A stretch of DNA of 13,815 bases, from NCBI GenBank assembly GCA_019693395.1, contig JAAMXP010000715.1:1-13815 (forward strand), written 5' to 3'. Position 1 is the stretch's first letter. Each line of letters begins with the position of its first letter. Source of the stretch: Ettlia oleoabundans (lineage: Eukaryota; Chlorophyta; Chlorophyceae; Chlamydomonadales). Positions 1-9,100 of the stretch are shown here, in pieces. The notes beneath the pieces are model-generated. The model made no database searches, was not told the origin of the DNA, and saw only the letters and a program-made list of their open reading frames with translations. Both the position numbers and the translations under genes were made by a program.

Positions 1-60
1 CCTGGCCCCGCCCGTTTGACTAACCCCTGCCTGCCTGCCCTCTGCCTGCTTGATGTGCAG
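1..60 (+). other. 3' end of an intron of the transporter gene
   Basis: The stretch ends in a pyrimidine-rich run and TGATGTGCAG, an acceptor like the others in the window. The reading frame that encodes the membrane helix opens right after it. One base of the next exon completes a codon, so this is a phase-2 intron. Its donor lies outside the window. Confidence 0.65.
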
Positions 61-1780
61 CTTGTTGGTGGGGGAGGGAGGGGCTCTGCCCCGCACCCGC
101 CAGGTGTTGCTCACAGCGCTGAGCCTGCTGAGCTGCCTCCTGCTGGCGCTGGCCTTCCCCAACCAGGCGGAAAAGATGTTTGCTGGTGAGTCTGGTAATT
201 GTTGAAAGGATGCTGGTTGTTGTTCATGAAAGGAACGGACGAGGAGCCATATGGGTGTGTGTTTTTGTGGTGTCTTTACTCGCCAACCACGTCATGGATC
301 GCCTCCTGTGCATGCTGTTGTGGTGAATGTAAGTGCAGTTTCGGGTACAGTTTTGTGGGCAGGTTGGTGTCATATGCTGTACTGAAACCCCACCCAAGCC
401 CCACCCAAACCCCACCCATTGTGAAATGGACATCTTGTTGAGCCGCCTCGCTCCCTTCTGCTATGCTTTTGTGCAGTGACTGGAGCTACTGCAGTGTGTG
501 CTGTGTGCTACGTACTGCCGATAGCGATACATCTCAAGCTGTACCTGCGAGGGTGTACCGCCTGCTGGTGGGCGCCTGGCAGCGGGAGCAGCCTTGGCGG
601 CGGCAAGAACTCCAAGGCAAAGCAGCGGCGTAGGCGGCACCCGAGCTTCAGCTTTGACCCTGGCCAGGCTGCCTTGCTGCCTGCTGGTAGGTTATGGGGT
701 GGTGGTGGTGGCGGCGGCGGGACCGACCTGAGCTGGTTGCTTTCAGCGGACCATCACGCCACAGCAGCAGCCCTGCATGGCACCGCAGCTTCTCAACAGC
801 TTCACCCCAGCGTTGCAGCAGACTTGAGTGAGCAGCTTCACCCCAGCTTGGCTGCAGCCTTTCCCCGCCAAGTTGGGGACTTAGGTCGCGGCCAGTTGCT
901 GGCTGCTGGGGTGGCGCCAGTTGTTGGCGAGCAGCCAAACGCGGGGCAACAGCCGACGGTTCATGGTGCCGAGTGGGTAGAGGGCCTCCGGCAGGAAGCA
1001 TGGGAGGAGCGGCCCAATGGCGGCGCGATGGCGGCACGGCTAGGGGGCCATCGATGGACGGACCTGTCTTTGAATCGATGGCTGCGCGGCCAGTCGTTTG
1101 ACAGCATGGGCGGCGCCTTGCCGGATTCGCAGCCCAACACGCCGGTCTCTCCTAGCGGCGCCAGCTCCCGGCATGGCGGCGGCGCTGGTGGCGGCCAAGG
1201 CAGCATGGGCAGCCCACGTGGCGTGGAGCACCTTTGTAGCGGTAACGACAATGAGGAACTGGCGGGGCGGCCCGGTGGAGACTGGGAGCAGCAGGGCTTG
1301 GAGGAGCGCCACCTCCAAGAGCAACAGCAACAGCAGCAGCAGTTGAACCACCAACTTGAACAGCAGGCGCAGGAGCAGCAGCGTCTCAAGCAACAGCAGC
1401 TGTACCAGAACCCGCAGTACCAGCAGCAGCCGCAGTACCACCTCCATCAGCACCATTCACAGCAGCAGCAGCAGCAGCAGCAGGAGCGCATGCTGCCTTG
1501 GGCAAGCCCTGACGCAGTCGTGCTTGTGTCCACCCAGGGGCTGGGGCGTGAGGCTGTGCCCATGCTGCCAGCAGTGCCCGAGTCCGCTTCTTCTTTAGCG
1601 GGTGCTGAGCGTTTCACAGGCGGCACAATAGACTACCCCTGCCTGTCGGATGCAGGCATTGGGGTGGCAAAACTGGTGCCGCTGCTGCAGTATCTGGTGC
1701 TGCCCACGGCTGTGCTGGTGCTAGGGGTGGCATCCAGCCTCTCAGCGTTGTACCTAGCCCTGGCTGGAATGCTAAATTGA
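61..1780 (+). CDS. AAAP-like (SLC38/AVT-type) amino acid transporter, C-terminal part with giant Gln-rich loop
   Basis: Partial gene, join(61..185, 477..1780); its 5' part lies left of the window. Exon 61-185 reads from base 62 as a membrane helix (RQVLLTALSLLSCLLLALAF) followed by FPNQAEKMFA. Splicing the last G of that exon to base 477 gives VTGATAVCAVCYVLPIAIHL, a second helix. The order helix, short PN-containing loop, F-x-x-TGAT helix ending in a Pro and HLKL matches the penultimate helices of the AAAP family of proton- or sodium-coupled amino acid transporters (family knowledge). The last helix (LVLPTAVLVLGVASSLSALY) sits just before the TGA at 1778-1780. Between them is a loop of about 370 residues: a basic patch (KAKQRRRR), a Gly run, tandem QLHPS repeats and a Gln/His-rich tract. 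In typical members this loop is short. Substrate cannot be told. Family call is moderate to good; exon structure is good apart from the optional intron at 687-746. Confidence 0.72.
186..476 (+). other. Phase-1 intron of the transporter gene
   Basis: Donor GTGAGT at 186 and acceptor TTTTGTGCAG ending at 476. Removing it joins ...EKMFA to VTGATAV, reproducing a continuous family-like sequence. Unspliced reading through 186 breaks the frame. The intron holds three tandem 11-base C-rich units at 386-418 and nothing else recognisable. Confidence 0.85.
386..418 (+). repeat. Three tandem 11-bp C-rich units inside an intron
   Basis: Units AACCCCACCCA, AGCCCCACCCA and AACCCCACCCA follow one another directly, with one base difference. 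The tract is about 60 bases upstream of the acceptor at 476. It may add to the pyrimidine-rich character of the intron end; no other role is visible. Confidence 0.8.
687..746 (+). other. Possible 60-base in-frame intron in the loop of the transporter gene
   Basis: GTAGGT at 687 and TTGCTTTCAG ending at 746 look like good splice sites. The segment is 60 bases, so splicing or retaining it both keep the frame. If retained it encodes a Gly run plus DLSWLL. It would be unusually short for this window, so its status is uncertain. It could equally be coding, or a regulated retained intron. Confidence 0.4.
1318..1483 (+). repeat. CAG-rich tract encoding the Gln-rich loop
   Basis: Dense CAG/CAA codons encode runs of seven and eight Gln, interrupted by Leu, His, Tyr and Pro. 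A pure run of eight CAG triplets sits at 1460-1483. Such tracts are prone to length change; the CAA interruptions elsewhere suggest that part of the tract is older or selected. Confidence 0.9.
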
Positions 1781-1887
1781 AGTGCCACAAGGAGGATGAG
1801 CAGTAGAGATAAAGCACCCCCACCTAAATTTTCTTCTAAATCACTTGCCCTCAAGATTCCACGGGCACGACTGGTGCTTGTTCTGCT

Positions 1888-1985
1888 TGTAAGAATGATG
1901 ATGCACTGCTTAGCTCATACCCACTGCTCGTAAGTTTGTAAACGCACTCCTCTCTTCCTTGTGCTTCCCAGTGCCACTTGTGTAA
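1888..1985 (+). terminator. Candidate TGTAA poly(A) signals of the transporter gene
   Basis: TGTAA, the usual poly(A) signal of green algae (established knowledge), occurs at 1888-1892, 1937-1941 and 1981-1985. These are about 110, 160 and 200 bases after the stop codon. Which one is used cannot be decided from sequence. Confidence 0.5.
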
Positions 1986-2784
1986 CACTGACCACTGTTT
2001 GGCAGGTTGAGCAGGGCTGGGTGAAGTACATCGATAATACCATCAAGACCTTCACGACGTGTCCAAGATGAAAATATGCCGCACTTGATAGCTCAGCTAG
2101 AATCCATAGGAAGCAACAGCAACGGCAACTTTGTGTGTTGGCGGTGCCTGGGAGGAGTGCCACCCACTGAAGGCGGGCAGCGCTTCTGACGGGTACCCCA
2201 TCCCACCTTCCAGAACAACCGCTGCATCGCAGGTAGCGCGTGCGGTGCAAGCTGCGAGAGGCCCTGCATGACGGCTAGTCAACTGGATGCGGGATCCGCG
2301 AACACCCAGCAAGCTATGCTGCGCAGGGAGGGTTTCATTGACCTGCGAGTGGTGACAACAGCCATGCCGCTGCTCTACAAGGAATCCCTCATTGTTATGC
2401 AGGATGAGCAATTCCACGCTGGCACGCCGTTGCCACACAACAACGACACCGTGCATGCTAGCCCGTTGCTCATGCACAGCGTCAGGCGTCTCGCAGTAAC
2501 ATATGCAGCTGCAGCGGGCACCCGGCAGCAGGGGGCTCCTGGGCCCTCGCCCCGTAACCCACTTGCGCGGCAAGCGGCGTAATGTGGGTCGCCACACGGT
2601 CTTACGCGCTTCAGAGGGCGACAATGGCCCGGCACCGGAGTCTCCCGTGAGCCAGCGCTGCTACCCCATGTCTGCGCAGGCGGCACGTGCTGTTGCTGTG
2701 TCCAGCCACCGTGGCTGCCAATTCTGCGGCTGCATTTCGCTGCATATTCTGCTCTGTCAACAGCTGCACAACGGAGGAAGCTGA

Positions 2785-2936
2785 GTGAGCATCTCTGGCC
2801 CTCCATTCCACTCACTGCTGATGCTGCGTTACTTGTAGGCTGCTGCCTTGCGCAGTGCGGACGTCCGCACTCCGCACGTGTACTGCCATTTGTGCCCACT
2901 CCACCCCTCCGCTTCTGCCAGCGCTTTCCCTCACAG
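2785..2936 (+). other. Possible 5'-UTR intron of the coiled-coil gene
   Basis: GTGAGC at 2785 could be a donor and TTTCCCTCACAG ending at 2936 is a strong acceptor, nine bases before the start codon. The acceptor is better supported than the donor. If this intron is real, the palindrome at 2854-2871 would be intronic rather than promoter DNA. Confidence 0.35.
2854..2880. promoter_or_regulatory. 18-bp perfect palindrome with GACGTC core, next to a CACGTG box
   Basis: AGTGCGGACGTCCGCACT at 2854-2871 is its own reverse complement and is centred on GACGTC. CACGTG follows at 2875-2880. ACGT-core motifs are classic plant and algal bZIP sites, and CACGTG is also a bHLH site (family knowledge). They lie about 65 to 90 bases upstream of the coiled-coil start codon. 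Binding is inference. Confidence 0.4.
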
Positions 2937-2945
2937 GCACACACC

Positions 2946-3188
2946 ATGGAAGATGCATCAGAGGCACATTCAGCAGCAGCAGCAGCGGCTGCACAGGGGT
3001 TTGGCAAGAAGAAAGTCGACCAGCTGTCTAATAAGAAAGCGGAGCTTGCCGCTGCAAAAAAGGCGGAGAAAGCGGCGTTGAAAAAGGCCGAGCAGCAAGA
3101 GAAGAAGCTGGAACAGCTGAGGGGCAAGGTGGAGGTGTTGCAGGATCAGCTGCGGTTGCTGGTGGACGAGATGGCAAACACAGTGGAG
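2946..3188 (+). CDS. Coiled-coil gene, coding exon 1 (81 codons)
   Basis: Begins MEDASEAHS with an Ala run encoded by GCA/GCG repeats, then a Lys/Ala-rich stretch (AELAAAKKAEKAALKKAEQQ), and ends in a helix starting KVEVLQDQL. Donor is GTGAGG. Its last 21 codons align without gaps to the last 21 of exon 5. The start was chosen for its CACCATGG context just after the acceptor at 2936. Confidence 0.8.
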
Positions 3189-6100
3189 GTGAGGAGCTGT
3201 GCTGCATGTTAGGATGGCTGCATAAAAGGATGGCTGCAGAAACAGCGTACCATCGGGGGGTTCCCACGACACAGCGCCCTATGTGAAGGCAGTCCTGCTA
3301 GGCTGTCTGCATGCCTGATTGGTGCCGGCGTGCTGGATGGTATGCAGGCTGCTGAGGGTGCGCGCCAGCAGCTGGCGGAGCAGGAAGCAGCCGGCCAGAA
3401 GCTGCAGGCTGAGCTGGACGAGGCGAAGAAAGAAAGGGAGCAGGTGCAGCAGAAGCTAGAGGCCGCCCAGAGCAAGGTGGGTGCATGTCCGTGTGTGTTT
3501 GTTTGGGTGATGCTGGTGCTGGGGGCCGGGGGCACCGGCAAGGTGGGGGCAAGAGGTGCACAGTGAAAGCGCTAGTGCAGTGGTCCGTTCTTGCCATGCA
3601 CGCTCTTTACGCACAACAGGCTGCTGGGTGAGTGCTCTAGTGGTAGCTGTCACCATTTGATGCGCCGCCACATTCAGCCATGCTGTCCCACGCGTGCCTT
3701 GCACAATACGCTGCTTCATGCGGGCCCTATCGCTTGCTGCCATTATGTCATCGAGATAGGTGTACGCCAAGTACACCACATGCCGTTGGTTCCATGTCGT
3801 ATTGGTATGTCTGCATGCTTGTTGCGGCTGCAGGCTGCCCAGCTGGAGGGTCAACTGGCGGCTGCCACCGCCGAGCAGAAGCATCTAGAGGATCGCTTTG
3901 CTAAGCTGGAAGCTGAGGTGGGTGGGTTCACAAGGCTGGGGTGTGGATGGGCTGGGGGTGGTGACTGTCGTGCATTGCATGCAATGCCGAGATGGTTGGG
4001 TGAGTGATCGGGTGTTTGATGTGGGCTTTGATTTTGCACTGTGATGCAACAAAGGTGACAATCCAGACCACTAGTTTGAAAGAAATGAATGAATTAAACT
4101 CAGCTATAAACAACCTGCCGCTGTGTTTGCCTGTGCAGCTTGCGGCTGCTCAGCAGGCGGCTGCTATTGCCAAGGCGCAGTTGGCGGTTGAAGCGGAAAA
4201 GGATGGACCGGGTGTTGCGCTGGGCAAGGCTCAGACTGCAATCGCCATGGTAGGCCGCTGTGCTGTGCCGCGCTGTGCTTAGTGTGCTATGTGTCATGTG
4301 CTATTCTTGCTGTGATTCAGTTCCTATGCTGTGCTGTACTGTACTGTGTTCGTGCCTGGCGTGCGAGCAGACAGCAGGCCACCATGCTGCAATCTAAATA
4401 TTTGTTTCAATTCAATGATATGTGTTGTCAGGGACTCTCACTTCCGCTCCCTTGCAGCTTAGGCTCACGCATTTTCGCCCCCCTGGGCAGAACTGAAAAC
4501 ACTGCTCACCTATAAGAATTCACCAGTACCAATTTTCTTTGCATATTTTCTGCACCTTCAGGCCACCTTGGCAGCACAGGAAGCAAAGACCGCCTCCGAC
4601 ACGGCTGTTGGGCGGCTGGCAAGCGCTGTGGAGGGGTTGGCCACCGCCTCTCGTGACGGTGAAGGTTCCGATGGGGATGGAGGGGAAGTTATGATCCCGG
4701 AGGGGGAACAACAGCAGCTTCTTGACCAGCTTCGCGCCAAAGTGATGGTACTGCAGGAGCAGCTGGTGGTACTGTCGCAACAGATGACACGCATGGCACA
4801 GGCCAGTGGCAGTTGGTTGGGCACCCTGTTCGCAACCTGGAAATGCACGCCACCTCACTGCCCTGTGCAGTGTAGCCCTGCCTGCGCCTTTATGACCTCT
4901 TTATATGTTCATGTGCGCCTCTGCCAGCAAAGATGTTCTTCTGTGGCTTCAAAAAGGCTGTTCTAGCACCCCAGAGCCTGCAGAAATAGTCTGCACCCCC
5001 AGTACGTTACTCTGCTGGTTGGGTGAGTGGGTTGCTCAATACTGTATTTGGTCTACCTGAGCCCTCTCCCCACCTGCATGTCGTACCGCTGTCCCTCCTA
5101 TTTGGCGCAGGTGGCTCAAGACATGCGAGTGCAGCTGGCCGAGCAGGAGGCAGCTGCCACGCAGCTGAGGCAGGCCAAGGAGGAAGCTGAGGCAGCTTCC
5201 AAGAAGCTGGAGCAAGCTAAGGATGCGGCAGAGGCTGCAGTAGCCCAGATGCGGTCCCGGCTAGCTTCCGCACAGGAGCAGGCTGCATCAGCCAAGAAGC
5301 AGGCAGAGCAGGTGGAGGCTTACAAGCAGCAGTTGATTGAGGTGAGCCGAGTGAAAGGGGAGTGGTTGGGGAGTGAAAGGGGAGGGGGATAGGATGTTTG
5401 GGATGGGATGGGGTGGGATAGGTCGGGTGTTGGGTGTTCTTCTGACCTGCAGATAGAGGGTTCCTGATAACCACTCACCGACACGCTTCACCCACCTTGT
5501 GTGCGGTGTTAGGCCAGGCAAGACTGAATATCCCAAATCATCTCTACCTTGCTGCCCGGCTTTTGCACCACGCAGGCACAGGCAAGGCTTGATGAGACCA
5601 ACTCAGAGCTTGACAGTGCCAAGGCAGAGCTTAATGCTGCCAACTCAGAGCTCAAAGATGCCAAGTCAGAGGTTAGGGACGCCAAGTCAAACGCCAAGAC
5701 GACTGCCAACGAGCGAGACCAGCTGAAGAAGCAGGTCAGTGCCTGCTTTTGGTGCTTCTTTCATCCTCGATGCCCTTGATCCAGTTTTAGTGCAATCTTT
5801 CTTCTGTTTGGCCGAAGTTATGAATACCAAAACGGCAGCAGTCAGAAGGAGTACCTGCAACATGAAACTGGGTGGCCGCTTTACGTCATGGCACAGCCGC
5901 CCCACAGCTGGCCCACGCTTGCATTCAGAACCCTGCCATGTCCTAAATTCGCATCACATGCAATGCTACATCCTTTGTTGTCCACCGTCGTCCCTTGCAG
6001 CTGGAAAACGTGCGACGTTCGGCGGAGGAAGCTGCCCGGCAGGTGCAGGAGACGCGGGAGCGGCAGCAGGCTGCCGAGGACAACCTGCGGCAGCAGCAGG

Positions 6101-9100
6101 AGGTGGCCGCCCAGCTTCAGGGCCAGCTGGAGGGCGCCCTTGCGGAGTGCACCCACATGCAGACACAGCTGGCGCAGGCGGAACACAAGGTGAGGCCTGG
6201 TGGGAGGGCAGCGGCCGGGGGGCGGTTGTGTTTTCTTCTTTTCCCTTGGGGTGGGGGGTGGGGGGTGGGGGACACTTAAAAGCTGGATAAGTCTGGCACA
6301 TCCACATCATCAAACTATACATTTGCCTGTCCCATGTGGCACCAGGTTGGCGACCTTGGATCCCAACTGGCGGCTGCGGCAGCCGACCGTGAAGACAGGC
6401 AGTTCCGCCTCTCCCAGCTGGAGAAGGAGGCACGTTCCTGGCTGCTGTTTCTGTGTGTATCATCTTGCATGTACTGCACATGTTTTGTTTCTGGAATGCA
6501 TGAGGTCACACGAAAAGTCCTGCGTGAAGGTGCGTGGGTGGCTGCTGCGCTTTTTGTATTTTATTTTTATTACTTTGGTAATGCTTTATTAGGTTTGACA
6601 GTTTGAGCGCCGCTTCCGGCTAGAGAAGGATGTGCACTTTCACATTATTGGCATCATCCTGCTATGCGTGATCTGCTTCAATGCTTAACCGTTCAATTGC
6701 TACTGAAGATGCATGCATCACACGGCATCTTTCATTTACATTCAATACAGTTCAGGGTAACCCCAGGGTAACCCCTGGTCTCTTCTTGAGAATCCGCCAA
6801 TCCCTGCCAAAAATGAAACACATGTGGCATATGCAACGCGTGCTCCTTGCAGCTGGCCAATGTGCGCTCAATGGCCCAGGAGGAGCAGCAGCAGCTTAGC
6901 AGCAGGGCTGCTGAACTGGAAGCTCAGCTGGAGGAGGCACGGAGGGAGGCTGCTGCTGCACATGACCTTGCAACAGCAGAGCGCGACCGAGTGGAGGCTC
7001 TGGAGGAGGCCAGGGCTGCCGCTGCTCAGGTCAGATATATAGCTCGCAAGCATATCCACCCTTTCTTCGCCTTTTTAAACCTTATTTGTCAGCCCATGCT
7101 GCCCTGGTTTCGTCTTCCTGCCTTGGTGCGTTAACTTTCGTCCTCAGCAAGCATCGCACTTGCCTTGCTTCGTTTGCCGTTTGCCGTCCATGAGAAGTGC
7201 ATGGCTTGTGCTGTTTGGTTTACCAACAGAAATCCTAGCAGCTCTAGCATGCACCCTGAAGCACTCCGAGACTCTTCTTAACCATTTCCTACTCCCACCC
7301 ATTTGGCTTGCTGTATACTCTTCTGGTGTTCCTTTCGTAACAGGAGACAGAGCGTGTGCGGCAGCAGCTGTCTCAGCAGGAGGCAGCTGCACAGCGCCTG
7401 CAGCAGGAGGCCCACGAGTTTCGGCGGCAGTTGGCGCAGGAGGAGGCGGCTTCTCAGCAGCTTCGCCACGAGGGCGACAGCTTGCGGCAGCAGCTGGCCG
7501 AGAGGGAGGCGGCGGTACAGCGGTTGCATCAAGAGGTGGGTGCTGTGCGGCGGCAGCTGGATGAGCAGGAAGCTGCGGCACAGAGGCTGCAGCAAGAGAG
7601 TGATGCGGTTCGGCGGCAGTTGGCGGATCGGGAGACGGTGGCGGAGCAGCTGCAGCGGGATGCGGATTACACACGACAGCAGCTGTCGCGGCAAGAGGCG
7701 GATGGGCAGCATTTGAGGCAGGAGCTTTCCTCCTTGCAGCACCAGCTTGCGAGGCAGGAAACTGAGCTAAGGCAAATGCGGCATGAAGCTGACCATTTGC
7801 GGCAGCAGCTGAGTCAGCGGGATGCAGACCTGCAACATGCACAGCGCGAGGCCGAGGAGGTGAGGGGCCGCCTGGCTCAAGAGGAGGCAGCTGCCGAGCA
7901 GCTGCGGCGGGAAGTCGACAGCCTGCGGCAGCAGCTGCAGCGTGATGAGGCCGCAACGGAGCAGCTGCGTCAGCAGCTAATGCAGCAGGAGTCTTCAGCA
8001 CAGCAGGCGCAGCGTGAGGCACAGCAAGCCCAGCGTGAGGCGGGAGACGTGCGGCAGCAGCTGGCGCGGCAGGAGGAGCTCACAGCCCGTTTCGAGCGAG
8101 AGGCGAGCGAGGTACGGCGGGAGCTGGCCGAGCAGCAGGCAGCTTCTGCGCGGCTTCAGCGGGAAGTCGAGGAGGCACAACGCCAGCTGGCGCATCAGGA
8201 CACAGTGACAGCTCAGCTGCGGCAGGCAAGGGACGCCGCGGAGGAAGAGGTGGCCCAGATGCGCTGGCAGCTGACCACGGCTCAGGAGCAGGCCACTCGT
8301 GCTGCGCAGCAGGCGGAGGAAATTGAGGGCTACCGACGCCAGCTAGCAGAGGTGGGTGGGCATGCTGTCTGTGTGGCCTTAGAAGCTTTGGCTCCCTGCC
8401 TGTCCTGTCACTCCCTCTCCCTTATCAACATTTGACGCCCTATCCCTTGTCGCCATCTGGAAAATGCTTGGGCCGTGCTGTCCGGGCGTGCTGCCCAGGC
8501 TGCCAGGTTGTCTCCATCCCTCGGATGCATTCAAGAGCTACTTAAACATGACTCAGGAGCTGTGGGGATGGTGTCAGTCAGTTGGCCTCAAATCCTGTGC
8601 CGCCACCTGCTTCTTTGGGGCCTTGCAAGATTCACAATCGCTTCCCGTCCTCAACTTTTTTGGGCAACCTCACCCCCCTACACCCTCAGTGTATTGTGCA
8701 TGCTTTGCCCCCCGCCCTGCCTTGTACGCAGTTCAAGGGCGCAGAGGACGCAGCTGAGGAATCTCAGCGCCTGGCTGATGGGCGTGCCGCTGAAATCGAG
8801 GCTGCCGCCGCGTCGTTGCGAGGGGAGGTTGAGCAGGCCACCTCTTTAAGATTGCAGCTGCAGCGTGAGCTGGAAGAAGCTGAGGAGAAGGTGGGTGCCC
8901 CATAACAGCACCATTTCCAATCAATAAGCTAGTGGGCATTGGACGTGATGCGAGGTACTAGGTCAAATTATTGGCTGGGAAATTCGCACTGGTTGTGCAG
9001 GCATCTCTTGCTCAGGCTAAGCTGGCTGTTTTGTGCAGTTGCAATCATGCTCTTTTGTCATCTTCTTTGTCGCTTTTTGACAGTGGCTTCGTCTTCCTGG

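Larger units (their letters stand above)
1781..2936. other. Intergenic region and probable leader of the coiled-coil gene
   Basis: It begins with the 3' UTR of the transporter gene. Two overlapping plus-strand open frames, 2268-2582 (104 codons) and 2503-2784, resemble no family I recognise. They lack convincing splice links to the flanking genes, so I do not call them genes. A long minus-strand frame over 2097-2624 is also unrecognised. No clear TATA box was found. Near the right end are a palindrome and a CACGTG box, given separately. Confidence 0.55.

Noticed and set aside
648..1456. Minus-strand Leu-rich and Cys/Ser-rich open frames opposite the transporter loop
   Set aside because: They are complements of the CAG-rich Gln tract, which read as poly-Leu, poly-Cys or poly-Ala in other frames.
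2268..2582. 104-codon plus-strand open frame between the two genes
   Set aside because: Not recognised, with no clear splice link to either gene. It could be a relic or an unknown small gene, but sequence alone does not support it.
2097..2624. 175-codon minus-strand open frame
   Set aside because: Overlaps the previous frame on the other strand. Composition and content match no family I know, and no splice or poly(A) support was seen.
2375..3127. 250-codon minus-strand open frame
   Set aside because: Its beginning mirrors exon 1 of the coiled-coil gene (Phe/Ser/Ala-rich complement of Lys/Ala codons); the remainder is unrecognised.
3611..3633. AG, GCTGCTGG, GTGAGT in intron 2 as a tiny exon or remnant
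   Set aside because: Eight bases are too few to call homology, and the piece would break phase 0.
5899..5930. CCACAG followed by CTGGCCCACGCTTGC in intron 7, resembling an L-x-x-V-R exon start
   Set aside because: Similarity to the start of exon 10 covers too few bases (CTGGCC and little else) to separate from chance.
6753..6774. Telomere-like or transposon end repeat
   Set aside because: Only two 11-bp units (CAGGGTAACCC), not a known telomere unit, with no terminal inverted repeats or target duplication nearby.
7144..8022. 292-codon minus-strand open frame
   Set aside because: It lies opposite the 21-residue repeat exon and is Ala/Pro-rich shadow coding produced by the regular CAG/CTG codon pattern; no family likeness.
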